Below are positions 10,473 to 19,515 of a stretch of 64,000 nt of DNA, piece after piece. The notes beneath the pieces are model-generated. The model worked only from the letters and a program-made list of their open reading frames with translations. It was not told the origin of the DNA and did no database searches. The DNA is from Streptomyces sp. NBC_01775. Lineage in GTDB: Bacteria > Actinomycetota > Actinomycetes > Streptomycetales > Streptomycetaceae. Position numbers and translations under genes: made by a program. Position 1 is the first letter of the stretch, and every line of letters starts with the position of its first letter. The stretch lies in assembly GCF_035917675.1 (NCBI RefSeq), contig NZ_CP109104.1:7006001-7070000 (forward strand). Reading direction: 5' to 3'.

Positions 10473-10609
10473 CGTCGCCAAACAAGTTGGACCACAGCAG
10501 AATATATGGTCATTTCCGCCGGGAAAGACCGGTCGGAGAGGCTGCGTGGATCCAGGGCCACCGGTGACGGTGACGGAGTCGATCCACCACAGAGCGGAGG
10601 ACGCAGAGA

Positions 10610-11248
10610 ATGGCCGGCGCGATGCGCAAGATGGCGGTCTACCTCGGCCTCGTGGAGGACGATGGGTACGACGGCCGGGGATTCGACCCCGACGACGAGT
10701 TCGAGCCCGAGCCCGAGCCCGAGCGGGACCGTCGGAGGTACCCGTCGGAACAGTCGCACCACTCCCTCCAGAAGACCGAACCCGACGAGCCGGTGAGGGT
10801 CGTTCACCCCCCGGCACAGCGTGAGCGGGAGCAGGAACCGTCTGTGGCGGTTGCTGCCGAAAGCGGACGACCCGGGAGAATTGCTCCGGTGTCATCCATC
10901 ACACCTGAACGCCAGAACGTGGAGAAGAGCGCACCGGTGATCATGCCCAAAGTTGTGTCCGAGCGGGAGCCGTACCGGATCACCACGCTGCACCCCCGGA
11001 CCTACAACGAGGCCCGTACCATCGGGGAACACTTCCGTGAGGGCACTCCGGTGATCATGAATCTGACGGAGATGGACGACACCGATGCGAAGCGACTTGT
11101 CGACTTTGCGGCTGGTCTGGTCTTCGGTCTGCACGGCAGTATCGAGCGGGTGACGCAGAAGGTGTTCCTGCTGTCTCCTGCTAACGTCGATGTCACGGCG
11201 GAGGACAAGGCCCGCATCGCAGAGGGCGGGTTCTTCAACCAGAGCTGA
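10610..11248 (+). CDS. sepF: FtsZ membrane anchor SepF (YlmF)
   Basis: SepF binds the FtsZ C-terminal tail and tethers the ring to the membrane, replacing FtsA in actinobacteria. The 212 residues start at ATG 10610 behind GGAGGAC. The N-terminus ([14 protein letters not shown]) fits the family's amphipathic membrane-binding helix. An acidic Glu/Pro and charged linker runs to about residue 115, and the conserved SepF core follows with [28 protein letters not shown] and the dimer region [11 protein letters not shown]. It lies 137 bases after ylmE. That gap includes an AT-rich AATATATGG patch near 10500, so a separate promoter is possible. Confidence 0.95.
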   Translation: MAGAMRKMAVYLGLVEDDGYDGRGFDPDDEFEPEPEPERDRRRYPSEQSHHSLQKTEPDEPVRVVHPPAQREREQEPSVAVAAESGRPGRIAPVSSITPERQNVEKSAPVIMPKVVSEREPYRITTLHPRTYNEARTIGEHFREGTPVIMNLTEMDDTDAKRLVDFAAGLVFGLHGSIERVTQKVFLLSPANVDVTAEDKARIAEGGFFNQS

Positions 11249-11311
11249 GACGCAGGACCTAGGAAGAGGCCGTGAGGCCGCACGTAGCACCCAGGGGAGA
11301 GGGACGCGTAG

Positions 11312-11596
11312 ATGAGAACCGCAGTGGACGTGGTCCAAATCGCGCTGTACTGCTTCCTGCTCGTGCTGATCTTCCGGCTGGTGATGGACTACGTCTTTCA
11401 GTTCGCCCGCTCATGGCAACCCGGCAAGGCGATGGTGGTCGTTCTGGAGGCCACCTACACTGTTACCGATCCGCCACTCAAGCTTCTGCGGCGGTTCATC
11501 CCACCGCTGCGCTTCGGGGGCGTGGCGCTCGACCTGTCCTTCTTCGTGCTCATGATCATCGTCTACATCCTGATCAACGTCGTGGCCAGGCTGTGA
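11312..11596 (+). CDS. ylmG: YggT/YlmG family membrane protein
   Basis: This is a small integral membrane protein of 94 residues with two hydrophobic segments: about 9-27 (IALYCFLLVLIFRLVMDYV) and about 70-92 (VALDLSFFVLMIIVYILIN). Between them is the family loop TDPPLKLLRRFIPP. YggT-family proteins sit next to sepF in many Gram-positive bacteria and in cyanobacteria and plastids, where they affect nucleoid or division organisation. The biochemical function is unknown. A GGGGAGAGGGA ribosome-binding site precedes the ATG. The gene lies between sepF and divIVA. Confidence 0.92.
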   Translation: MRTAVDVVQIALYCFLLVLIFRLVMDYVFQFARSWQPGKAMVVVLEATYTVTDPPLKLLRRFIPPLRFGGVALDLSFFVLMIIVYILINVVARL

Positions 11597-11648
11597 ACGA
11601 TCGAAATGGTCTTGCCGATATGCCGACGACTTACGTTGAGGTGAAGAG

Positions 11649-12845
11649 ATGCCCCTGACCCCCGAGGACGTGCGGAACAAGCAGTTCACGACCGTCCGTC
11701 TCCGTGAAGGCTATGACGAGGACGAGGTCGATGCCTTCCTCGATGAGGTCGAAGCAGAGCTGACCCGTCTGCTGCGGGAGAACGAAGACCTGCGTGCCAA
11801 GCTGGCAGCGGCGACTCGCGCAGCCGCCCAGAACCAGCAACAGGGCGGGATGCGAAAGCCTCCTGAACCTCAGGACCGGCAGCAGCAGCAAGGCGGGGCT
11901 CCTGTGCCCGCCGCCATATCTGGACCGCAGCCCGTCCCGCCCCAGCAGCAGGGCATGGGCGGTCCGCCGCAGCTTCCCGGTGGCCAGCCGCAGCTGCCCG
12001 CCGGTCCCGGTGGCCCGGGTGGGCCCGGTGGTCCCGGCCCCCAGCAGGGCGGCCCGATGGTCCCCGGTGGTCACCCCCAGCAGGGCGGCCCCATGGGACC
12101 TGGCGGTCCCGGTGGGCCTGGCGGCCCCGGTGGTCCCGGCGGCCCGCAGGGTGGTCCGCCCCAGATGCCCGGCCAGAACAACGACAGCGCCGCACGCGTG
12201 CTGTCGCTGGCGCAGCAGACCGCCGACCAGGCGATCGCGGAGGCCCGTTCGGAGGCCAACAAGATCGTCGGCGAGGCGCGCAGCCGCGCCGAGGGTCTGG
12301 AGCGCGACGCCCGGGCCAAGGCCGACGCGCTGGAGCGGGACGCACAGGAGAAGCACCGCGTGGCGATGGGCTCGCTGGAGTCCGCTCGCGCCACGCTGGA
12401 GCGCAAGGTCGAAGACCTGCGCGGCTTCGAGCGTGAGTACCGCACGCGGCTGAAGTCGTACCTGGAGAGCCAGCTGCGTCAGCTGGAGAACCAGGCGGAC
12501 GACTCGCTCGCTCCGCCGCGGACTCCCGCGACCGCCTCGCTGCCGCCGTCGCCCTCGATGGCCACGGCCGGTGCGGGGGCTCCCGCGGGGGCCGGTGCGG
12601 CCGGCGCCGGGTCCATGGGAGGACACCAGTCCATGGGCGGCAACGGGCACTCCATGGGCGGCCACGGTGGCCCGGCGGGTGCTCCGCACACCCAGGGCGG
12701 GCAGCAGTCCTATGGCGGGCAGCAGCAGATGTCGCCCGCGATGACGCAGCCGATGGCTCCCGTGCGGCCCCAGGGCGGGCCGCAGCCGGCGCAGCAGGCG
12801 CCTTCGCCGATGAGGGGCTTCCTCATCGACGAGGATGACAGCTGA
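11649..12845 (+). CDS. divIVA: Polar growth determinant DivIVA (Wag31)
   Basis: DivIVA is a coiled-coil scaffold that assembles at negatively curved membrane and directs hyphal tip growth in Streptomyces. The 398 residues begin with the lipid-binding DivIVA domain ([19 protein letters not shown], then [14 protein letters not shown]). An unusual Gln/Pro/Gly-rich linker spans about 62-176 and includes a GGP-type collagen-like run at about 119-170. A long coiled coil follows at about 180-285, rich in Ala, Glu and Arg. A Gly/Met/Gln-rich tail ends in FLIDEDDS. The linker is low-complexity and likely disordered. The gene ends the division cluster and is followed by a strong terminator. Confidence 0.96.
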   Translation: MPLTPEDVRNKQFTTVRLREGYDEDEVDAFLDEVEAELTRLLRENEDLRAKLAAATRAAAQNQQQGGMRKPPEPQDRQQQQGGAPVPAAISGPQPVPPQQQGMGGPPQLPGGQPQLPAGPGGPGGPGGPGPQQGGPMVPGGHPQQGGPMGPGGPGGPGGPGGPGGPQGGPPQMPGQNNDSAARVLSLAQQTADQAIAEARSEANKIVGEARSRAEGLERDARAKADALERDAQEKHRVAMGSLESARATLERKVEDLRGFEREYRTRLKSYLESQLRQLENQADDSLAPPRTPATASLPPSPSMATAGAGAPAGAGAAGAGSMGGHQSMGGNGHSMGGHGGPAGAPHTQGGQQSYGGQQQMSPAMTQPMAPVRPQGGPQPAQQAPSPMRGFLIDEDDS

Positions 12846-12861
12846 CGCTGTCGCTTCTTCA

Positions 12862-12907
12862 CGGGCCGGGCCCGAGAGCTTCTCGCTCTCGGGCCCGGCC
12901 CGTTTTT
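12862..12907 (+). terminator. Rho-independent terminator after divIVA
   Basis: A perfect 18-base-pair stem (12862-12879 with 12885-12902) closes a five-base loop and is followed by TTTTT at 12903-12907. The T-run lies on the plus-strand side, so it mainly terminates the division cluster. The same hairpin lies just beyond the ileS stop on the other strand, but without a U-tract in that direction. Confidence 0.93.
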
Positions 12908-12931
12908 GGCTCCCCGTCCCCGGGGGGCCTG

Positions 12932-15900
12932 CTACTGCTTGCGGAGGCGGAACTTCAGGGAGAGGGGCTCGTCCTCGAAGGTGGGGCCTTCCAGCTCTTC
13001 CGGGGAGCCCTGGGTGAAGTCCGCGGCCAGGACCTCCTCGGCGATGAGGGCCGTGTGCTCGGACAGCGCCTGGGTGACTTCCTCGTCGGCCGACTGCCAG
13101 CGCAGCGTGATGCGGTCGGCCACATCCAGGCCCGAGTTCTTGCGGGCCTCCTGGATGAGGCGGATGGCGTCGCGGGCCAGGCCCGTGCGCCGCAGCTCGG
13201 GAGTGATCTCCAGGTCGAGAGCGACCGTGGCGCCCGGGTCGGAGGCCACCGACCAGCCCTCGCGGGGCGTTTCGGTGATGATGACCTCCTCGGGGGACAG
13301 CGGCACCGTCTCGCCGTCCACCTCGACCGTCGCGGTGTTCTCGCGCAGGGCGACGGAGAGCGCCGCCGCGTCCGCCTCGGCGATGGCCTTGGCGACGGCC
13401 TGGGTGTTCTTGCCGAAGCGGCGGCCCAGCGCGCGGAAGTTGCCCTTCGCCGTGGTGTCCACCAGCGAGCCGCCGTCCGCCGGACCGGCGGAGGCTTCCG
13501 TGAGGGAGGCCAGCTCCGCGACGTTCAGCTCCTCGGTGATCTGGGTCCGCATCTCCGGGGAGAGGGTCTCGAAGCCCTGGGCCGCGATCAGCGCGCGGGT
13601 CAGTGGCTGGCGGGTCTTGAAGCCGGATTCCGCGCGGCTCGCGCGGCCCAGCTCGACCAGGCGGCGCACCAGCAGCATGTCCTGGGACAGCTCCGGGTCG
13701 ATCTTGCCGAGGTCGGCCTCGGGCCAGGCGGCCAGGTGGACCGAGTCGGGGGCGCCGGGGGTGACGGGAACGATCAGGTCCTGCCACACGCGCTCGGTGA
13801 TGAAGGGGGTCAGGGGGGCCATCAGCTTGGTGACCGTCTCGACCACCTCGTGCAGCGTGCGCAGCGCGGCGGGGTCGCCCTGCCAGAAGCGGCGGCGGGA
13901 GCGGCGTACGTACCAGTTGGACAGGTCGTCCACGAAGGTGGACAGCAGCTTGCCGGCGCGCTGGGTGTCGTAGCCGTCCAGCGCGATGGTGACCTGGTCC
14001 ACCAGGGCGTGCAGCTCGCTCAGCAGCCAGCGGTCCAGCAGCGGGCGCTTGCCCGGCGCCGGGTCGGACCCGGAGGGGGCCCAGTCGGACGTACGGGCGT
14101 AGAGGGCCTGGAAGGCGACCGTGTTCCAGTACGTCAGCAGGGTCTTGCGGACGACCTCCTGGATGGTGCCGTGGCCCACCCGGCGGGCCGCCCAGGGTGA
14201 GCCGCCGGCCGCCATGAACCAGCGCACCGCGTCGGCGCCGTGCTGATCCATGAGCGGGATGGGCTCCAGGGTGTTGCCCAGGTGCTTGGACATCTTGCGG
14301 CCGTCCTCGGCGAGGATGTGGCCGAGGCAGACGACGTTCTCGAAGGAGGACTTGTCGAAGACCAGGGTGCCGACCGCCATCAGCGTGTAGAACCAGCCGC
14401 GGGTCTGGTCGATGGCCTCGGAGATGAACTGGGCCGGGTAGCGCCCCTCGAACAGCTCCTTGTTCTTGTACGGGTAGCCCCACTGCGCGAAGGGCATCGA
14501 GCCCGAGTCGTACCAGGCGTCGATGACCTCGGGGACGCGGTGGGCCGTCAGCTCGCAGCCGTCCTGGGGGCAGGCGAAGGTGACCGCGTCGATGTACGGG
14601 CGGTGCGGGTCCAGGGCCGACTGGTCGGTGCCGCTCAGCTCGCTCAGCTCGGTCAGGGAGCCGACACAGGTGAGGTGGCTCTCCTCGCAGCGCCAGATGG
14701 GCAGCGGGGTGCCCCAGTAGCGGTTGCGGCTCAGGGCCCAGTCGACGTTGTTGTCCAGCCAGTCTCCGAAGCGGCCGTTCTTGACCGAGTCGGGGAACCA
14801 GTTCGTCGCCTCGTTCTCCCGCAGGAGAGCTTCCTTGATCTGGGTCGTACGGATGTACCAGGAGGGCTGCGGGTAGTAGATGAGGGCCGTGTGGCAGCGC
14901 CAGCAGTGCGGGTAGCTGTGCTCGTAGGCCACGTGCCGGAACAGCAGGCCGCGTGCGTCCAGGTCGGCGACGAGGTCCTCGTCGGCCTTCTTGAAGAACT
15001 GGCCTCCGACGAGGGGAACGTCCGCCTCGAAGGTGCCGTCGGGGCGGACGGGGACGACCACCTCGATGCCGTTGGCACGGGCCACCCGGAAGTCGTCCTC
15101 ACCGAAGGGCGCGATGTGCACCATGCCGGTGCCGTCCTCGGTGGTCACATAGGTGTCGTTGACGACGAAGTGGGCGCCGGGGATGTCGACCAGGTCGAAC
15201 GGGCGCTGGTAGCTCCAGCCCTTCATCTCCGCTCCGGTGAAGCGCTGCCCGGTGGCGTGCCAGCCCTCGCCGAGTGCCTGCTCCACCAGCGGCTCGGCCA
15301 CGACAATCTTGTCGGTGCCGTCGGTGGCGACGACGTAGGTGACGTCCGGGTGCACGGCCACCGCGAGGTTGGCCACCAGCGTCCAGGTCGTGGTCGTCCA
15401 GATCATCAAGGACGCCTCGCCCGCCAGTGGGCCGGAGGTCAGCGGCATGGTGACATAGACGGAGGGGTCGACGACCGTCTCGTAGCCCTGCGCCAGCTCG
15501 TGGTCGGACAGGCCGGTGCCGCAGCGGGGGCACCAGGGCGCGACGCGGTGGGACTGGACGAGCAGGCCCTTGTTGAAGATCTCCTTCAGCGACCACCAGA
15601 CCGACTCGATGTACTCGGGGTTCATCGTGCGGTAGGCGTCGTCCAGATCGACCCAGTAGCCCATCCTGGTCGTCAGCTCGGCGAAGGCGTCGGTGTGCCG
15701 GGTCACCGACTCGCGGCACTTGGCGTTGAACTCCGCGATGCCGTAGTTCTCGATGTCCTGCTTGCCGTTGAAGCCCAGCTCCTTCTCGACCGCCAGCTCC
15801 ACCGGGAGGCCGTGGCAGTCCCAGCCGGCCTTGCGCGCCACGTGGTAGCCGCGCATGGTGCGGAAGCGGGGGAAGACGTCCTTGAAGACCCGGGCTTCGA

Positions 15901-16078
15901 TGTGGTGGGCGCCGGGCATGCCGTTGGCGGTGGGCGGGCCCTCGTAGAAGACCCATTCGGGGCGGCCCTCGGACTGTTCGAGGCTGCGGGCGAACACCTT
16001 GCTCTCGCTCCAGAAGTCGAGCACCGCGCGCTCCAGCGCTGGTAGGTCGACCTGGGCGGGCACCTGGTTGTATTGCAT
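12932..16078 (-). CDS. ileS: Isoleucyl-tRNA synthetase
   Basis: This class I synthetase charges tRNA-Ile and edits valine. The frame is open upstream to 16309, but the ATG at 16078 gives the expected 1048-residue protein starting MQYNQVPAQVDLPAL and has a GGAGGAAG ribosome-binding site. The upstream part is the T-box leader. The HIGH-equivalent GAHH is at residues 56-59 after PPTANGMP, and KMSKHLGN is the KMSKS loop. A CP1 editing domain, the anticodon-binding domain and a long C-terminal extension complete the protein. The size and the HIGH variant resemble the eukaryote-like IleRS2 class, which often tolerates mupirocin; this subclass call is inference. Confidence 0.95.
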   Translation of the reverse strand: MQYNQVPAQVDLPALERAVLDFWSESKVFARSLEQSEGRPEWVFYEGPPTANGMPGAHHIEARVFKDVFPRFRTMRGYHVARKAGWDCHGLPVELAVEKELGFNGKQDIENYGIAEFNAKCRESVTRHTDAFAELTTRMGYWVDLDDAYRTMNPEYIESVWWSLKEIFNKGLLVQSHRVAPWCPRCGTGLSDHELAQGYETVVDPSVYVTMPLTSGPLAGEASLMIWTTTTWTLVANLAVAVHPDVTYVVATDGTDKIVVAEPLVEQALGEGWHATGQRFTGAEMKGWSYQRPFDLVDIPGAHFVVNDTYVTTEDGTGMVHIAPFGEDDFRVARANGIEVVVPVRPDGTFEADVPLVGGQFFKKADEDLVADLDARGLLFRHVAYEHSYPHCWRCHTALIYYPQPSWYIRTTQIKEALLRENEATNWFPDSVKNGRFGDWLDNNVDWALSRNRYWGTPLPIWRCEESHLTCVGSLTELSELSGTDQSALDPHRPYIDAVTFACPQDGCELTAHRVPEVIDAWYDSGSMPFAQWGYPYKNKELFEGRYPAQFISEAIDQTRGWFYTLMAVGTLVFDKSSFENVVCLGHILAEDGRKMSKHLGNTLEPIPLMDQHGADAVRWFMAAGGSPWAARRVGHGTIQEVVRKTLLTYWNTVAFQALYARTSDWAPSGSDPAPGKRPLLDRWLLSELHALVDQVTIALDGYDTQRAGKLLSTFVDDLSNWYVRRSRRRFWQGDPAALRTLHEVVETVTKLMAPLTPFITERVWQDLIVPVTPGAPDSVHLAAWPEADLGKIDPELSQDMLLVRRLVELGRASRAESGFKTRQPLTRALIAAQGFETLSPEMRTQITEELNVAELASLTEASAGPADGGSLVDTTAKGNFRALGRRFGKNTQAVAKAIAEADAAALSVALRENTATVEVDGETVPLSPEEVIITETPREGWSVASDPGATVALDLEITPELRRTGLARDAIRLIQEARKNSGLDVADRITLRWQSADEEVTQALSEHTALIAEEVLAADFTQGSPEELEGPTFEDEPLSLKFRLRKQ

Positions 16079-16360
16079 CGTCGGGGCTTCCTCCGGCGGA
16101 CATCGAGAAGATGCTGGTCTTCGTCTTCCGTCGGAGGGACGAGGCGGCTGCCCTTCCGGCAGCGGACCCGCGGTACCACCCTCCTTGGCGGTGGGCTGTG
16201 CCCTCCGCCCCCTCATTGGGACGGCGCTGCCGGGTCTACTCGCTCCGGGGAGCTTTCTTCCGGCGGCTCCGGGGTGATCTTCACATCGCGCTCGCCCCCG
16301 GGCTTCCACCGTCCCCGGGTCGCTCCTGGCCGCACACGGACGCTACTCGTCCCCTTCATA
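16079..16360 (-). promoter_or_regulatory. T-box riboswitch leader of ileS, translational type
   Basis: On the minus strand the leader carries the T-box core AGGGTGGTACCGCG at 16182-16169, which binds the uncharged tRNA acceptor end. An ATC (isoleucine) codon at 16278-16276, in GAAGATCACC, is the likely specifier. Downstream, CCTCCGACGG (16137-16128) can pair with CCGCCGGAGG (16099-16090) with one mismatch, hiding the ileS ribosome-binding site. The GTCCCT beside the first arm can instead pair with the T-box AGGG. There is no terminator with a U-run. Uncharged tRNA-Ile should therefore free the start site. Translational T-boxes upstream of ileS are known in actinobacteria. The 5' boundary is approximate. 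Confidence 0.9.
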
Positions 16361-16459
16361 GCCTCTCGCCGCCCCCAGTGTACGGGGCTTCGCGGGCCGC
16401 GGCGGAGCGGTTTTCGGGCGGCCGGGCGGGGCACAACGCTTGCAGACCGGCGTGCCCCG

Positions 16460-16488
16460 TTGCCGAGCGCCTGAAGTCGATTTATCGT
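16460..16488 (+). promoter_or_regulatory. Candidate promoter of the DksA-type gene
   Basis: TTGCCG at 16460-16465 and TATCGT at 16483-16488 are 17 bases apart, a good match to a housekeeping promoter. It lies about 50 bases upstream of the start at 16539 and reads away from the ileS leader. Confidence 0.45.
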
Positions 16489-16538
16489 TCCGGACACGTT
16501 TCGCGAGCAAGATCACAAAATGTGAAGGGGCCGCGGTC

Positions 16539-17357
16539 ATGGTGGCGAGAGAGAGCGCCGCGAAGAAGACGGCAGCAAAGAAGACCACACACAAGGCCGC
16601 GGAAGCGAAGAAGGTCCCCGGCGAGGCGGCACCGGCCAAGAAGACCGCAGCCAGGGCGGCACCGGCCAAGAAGGCGGTGGCGAAGAAGACGGCGGCCAAG
16701 AAGGCTCCGGCCAAGAAGGCCGCCGAGGCGGAGGGGGCGGCGACGTCCGAAGGGACGGCGCAGTCCGAAGCGACAGCTCGGGTGGAGGAGCCGGGTCGGG
16801 CGCCGGAGGCTGCTTCGGCGTCACAGAAAGCGAAGCCGGCCCGGAAGCAGACGGCGGCGAAGAAGACGACGGGAGCCAAAACGGTGGCTGCGAAGAAGAC
16901 TCCGGCGGCGGCGAAGGCCGAGGCGGTGCCCCCGGCACGGAACGCCGGAGAGCCGGTGCCCCCCGGCGAACTGGCGGTACGTCCGGGCGAGGATCCCTGG
17001 ACGGCGGATGAGGTCGAGGAGGCCCGCGCGGGGCTGCACGCGGAGGTCGAACGGCTCCGCGCGGAGATCACGAGCTCCGAGGAGGCGCTCAACGGTCTGA
17101 TGCGGGACTCGGGGGACGGCGCGGGGGACGACGACGCCGACACCGGGACCAAGAACATCACGCGCGAGCACGAGATGTCGCTGGCCGCCAACGCGCGCGA
17201 GATGCTCTACCAGACCGAGCGGGCGCTGGAGCGGCTGGACGCCGGGACCTACGGGCTGTGCGAAAACTGTGGCAAACCGATCGGAAAGGCCAGAATGCAG
17301 GCGTTCCCCCGGGCCACGCTGTGCGTTGAGTGCAAACAGAAGCAGGAGCGCCGCTGA
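16539..17357 (+). CDS. Lys/Ala-rich protein with DksA/TraR-type C4 zinc finger
   Basis: I use the ATG at 16539 (272 residues), preceded by GAAGGGG; a GTG one codon later is also possible. The first roughly 145 residues are low-complexity repeats of the AAKKT/APAKKA kind, like histone H1 tails and likely DNA- or RNA-binding. A coiled coil follows ([19 protein letters not shown]). The C-terminus has the DksA/TraR zinc finger, with cysteine pairs in CENC and CVEC. DksA proteins act in the RNA polymerase secondary channel, but the acidic coiled-coil tip of true DksA is not evident here. A transcription or nucleoid role is inference. The gene lies 44 bases upstream of lspA. Confidence 0.85.
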   Translation: MVARESAAKKTAAKKTTHKAAEAKKVPGEAAPAKKTAARAAPAKKAVAKKTAAKKAPAKKAAEAEGAATSEGTAQSEATARVEEPGRAPEAASASQKAKPARKQTAAKKTTGAKTVAAKKTPAAAKAEAVPPARNAGEPVPPGELAVRPGEDPWTADEVEEARAGLHAEVERLRAEITSSEEALNGLMRDSGDGAGDDDADTGTKNITREHEMSLAANAREMLYQTERALERLDAGTYGLCENCGKPIGKARMQAFPRATLCVECKQKQERR

Positions 17358-17401
17358 CCACCGGTGAACCGTGCCGTACGTGTGTGCCGTACCCTCAAGG
17401 C

Positions 17402-18007
17402 GTGACTGAGGTGGAGCGGCCCATCGGCACGCCCGATGACGGTGCGGACGGCAAGGACGGCACCTCGGGTGCCGAGGGCACCGAGGGGGAGAGCGCTGAG
17501 GACGTTCCGGCGGCCGGCGAGCGCAAGCGCCGGATCAGTGTGCTGGTCGCGGTCGCCGGTCTTGCCTTCGTGCTGGATCTGGTCAGCAAGCTGATCGTCG
17601 TCGCGCGGTTGGAGGACCACGCGCCGATCGACCTGATCGGCTCCTGGCTGCGGCTGAACGTGATCCGCAATCCGGGGGCGGCCTTCGGCATCGGCGAGGC
17701 GCTGACCATCTTGCTGACGGTGATCGCCGCCGTCGTCGTCATCGTGATCGTGAGGATCGCGCGCAAGCTCTACAGCACCCCGTGGGCGATCGCGCTCGGG
17801 CTGCTGCTGGGGGGTGCCTGCGGGAATCTGACCGACCGGATCTTCCGCTCGCCCGGCGTCTTCCAGGGCGCGGTGGTCGACTTCATCGCGCCCAAGTACT
17901 TCGCGGTCTTCAACCTCGCGGACTCGGCGATCGTGTGCGGCGGCATCCTGATCGTGCTGCTGTCCTTCCGCGGCCTCGACCCTGACGGGACCGTCCACCG
18001 GGACTGA
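17402..18007 (+). CDS. lspA: Lipoprotein signal peptidase LspA (signal peptidase II)
   Basis: LspA cleaves signal peptides from diacylated prolipoproteins in the membrane. I chose the GTG at 17402, after CTCAAGG, giving 201 residues. The first 43 residues form an acidic, probably disordered cytoplasmic extension ([10 protein letters not shown]). Four membrane segments follow. Conserved signatures are [20 protein letters not shown], and the catalytic aspartates expected at Asp160 (in [10 protein letters not shown]) and Asp174 (in FNLADSAI). An upstream in-frame GTG at 17384 is less likely. Its partner enzyme gene lgt begins at the right end of the same window. Confidence 0.95.
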   Translation: MTEVERPIGTPDDGADGKDGTSGAEGTEGESAEDVPAAGERKRRISVLVAVAGLAFVLDLVSKLIVVARLEDHAPIDLIGSWLRLNVIRNPGAAFGIGEALTILLTVIAAVVVIVIVRIARKLYSTPWAIALGLLLGGACGNLTDRIFRSPGVFQGAVVDFIAPKYFAVFNLADSAIVCGGILIVLLSFRGLDPDGTVHRD

Positions 18008-18070
18008 CCGGCCGGTTCTCGGTCCGGCACCGTCCCTCGGTCCGCCGATTTTTCGGTCCGGCGCCGCTTC

Positions 18071-19384
18071 TCAGCGTGAGTGGCCGCCGTCCGCGTGGTG
18101 TTCGCCGGGCATGTGGAGCAGGACGCGGTAGCCGGAGCCGTCGGCCTGGTGGACCTCGACCCGTACGCCGTCCCGGAAGGTGTGGCTCTCCCCGGGCGCG
18201 AACGGGGCGTCCGACATCTCGGCCAGCTCGCTCGGCAGCCGGTCGGCGCAGTCCATGCCGCCGCTGCTGCGGGGCCGGGAGTCGACGACGCGGACGGGGC
18301 CCTCGCCGGTGGGGACGCGCGAATCGACGGTGTACAGGAGTACTCCCTCCGCGCAGATGTCCCGGTCGAGTCCCGAGCGGGAGCGGGCCTCGGCGACGAT
18401 CGCGCGGTGCCGGCCCGTCCGGATGACGGCGATGTTGGCGCCCTCGTCGCTGATGGGGGAGAGGGTGTGCTCGGTGGTGCCCGGTGCGGTGACGCAGTTG
18501 ACGCGGGCACGGGAGAGCCAGCCGAACTTCCACTTGTGCCAGCCGAGCAGGTCGGAGATCCCGGCCATGCTCATGGTGTCCCAGCCGCCCGCGTACTCGA
18601 CCGAGGCGCCCTCGGCGACGTTGTAGAGGTCGGGGAGCCCGTAGAGGTGGTTGGCCTCGTGGACGAAGTTGCCACGCTGCCACAGGGCCGCGTCGTCCGC
18701 GCGGCCGAATATCAGGGCCGCTCCGCCGACTCGGGTGCCGCCCGCCCGCAGGCCTTCGAAGGTGTGGGCCTGTGAGACGGTCGGCGCCGCGGGGATATTG
18801 GTGTCGGCGACGACGAAGACCAGGTCAGCGCCCTTCACGTCGGTGCCCTGCCGCTCGGCGGCGTCCAGCGCGTCCTGGACGTAGCCGCGCATCACGCTGG
18901 TGGGTATGCCGCGGGTGATCCGGTAGGAGGCCCAGGGCCGGGGCATGCGTATCCAGTCGTCACTGGGCTGGACGTCGAGGCGGTACTTGCCGAAGGAGGC
19001 CCGGTTCAAGAAGCGGTCGCCGTATCCGGAGAAGAACCCCGCGCGGTCGGTGGCCCGGGTGGTGGCGGGCAGGTCGCTGAAGTCGACCATCAGCATGAGG
19101 GCCCGCTTGTGGCCCTGCGGGTGGACGTAGGCCGGGCCGAGGGGCCCCTCGTCGGTGCCGGACCCGGCGGCTATGGCGCAGGGGCCCGCTATGCCCTCGG
19201 CCGCCGCCACGTTGACGGGTGCGAGGGTGAGGCAGGCCGTGGCGAGGGCCGTGGCAACGGCGAGAGCGGGGCGGTGTGCGGCGGGGCGGCGCGCGGGTGC
19301 TGCCGGACGGGGGCGCCGGGGGGAGCGCGGATGGCGGTGCCGAGGGCCTCGCGGTGGCTCCTGCGGTGTTCTGCGCGGCGTCAT
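18071..19384 (-). CDS. Secreted M6-like metalloprotease
   Basis: The ATG at 19384 has a strong GGAGGGAC ribosome-binding site and gives 437 residues; the frame open further upstream lacks support. The N-terminus is a long Arg/Pro-rich region (1-38), then a hydrophobic stretch (about 40-60) and a likely signal-peptidase site after NVAAA, so secretion is expected. The zinc motif HEANH is at residues 242-246 and continues HLYGLPDLYN, the extended signature of M6/immune-inhibitor-A-type proteases. MLMVDFSDLPA near residue 97 is also typical of the M6 domain start. The substrate is unknown. The gene converges with lspA and diverges from rluD. Confidence 0.85.
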   Translation of the reverse strand: MTPRRTPQEPPRGPRHRHPRSPRRPRPAAPARRPAAHRPALAVATALATACLTLAPVNVAAAEGIAGPCAIAAGSGTDEGPLGPAYVHPQGHKRALMLMVDFSDLPATTRATDRAGFFSGYGDRFLNRASFGKYRLDVQPSDDWIRMPRPWASYRITRGIPTSVMRGYVQDALDAAERQGTDVKGADLVFVVADTNIPAAPTVSQAHTFEGLRAGGTRVGGAALIFGRADDAALWQRGNFVHEANHLYGLPDLYNVAEGASVEYAGGWDTMSMAGISDLLGWHKWKFGWLSRARVNCVTAPGTTEHTLSPISDEGANIAVIRTGRHRAIVAEARSRSGLDRDICAEGVLLYTVDSRVPTGEGPVRVVDSRPRSSGGMDCADRLPSELAEMSDAPFAPGESHTFRDGVRVEVHQADGSGYRVLLHMPGEHHADGGHSR

Positions 19385-19515
19385 TCGGCGTCCCTCCGCT
19401 TTCCTCGCTCTCCCCCGGGGCGTAGTCACACCGTCGTGCGGGTGAGGGGGCGTCGCACTCCGGGGTGGGCCGCGCGGGTGAGGGTCGAAGGGGGATGTCC
19501 TGCATACTCGATCAG

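Noticed and set aside
11631..14483. Minus-strand open frame of about 950 codons opposite divIVA and overlapping ileS
   Set aside because: It is a shadow of ileS in another frame and the antisense of divIVA, with a Gly/Pro/Arg-rich composition and no domain.
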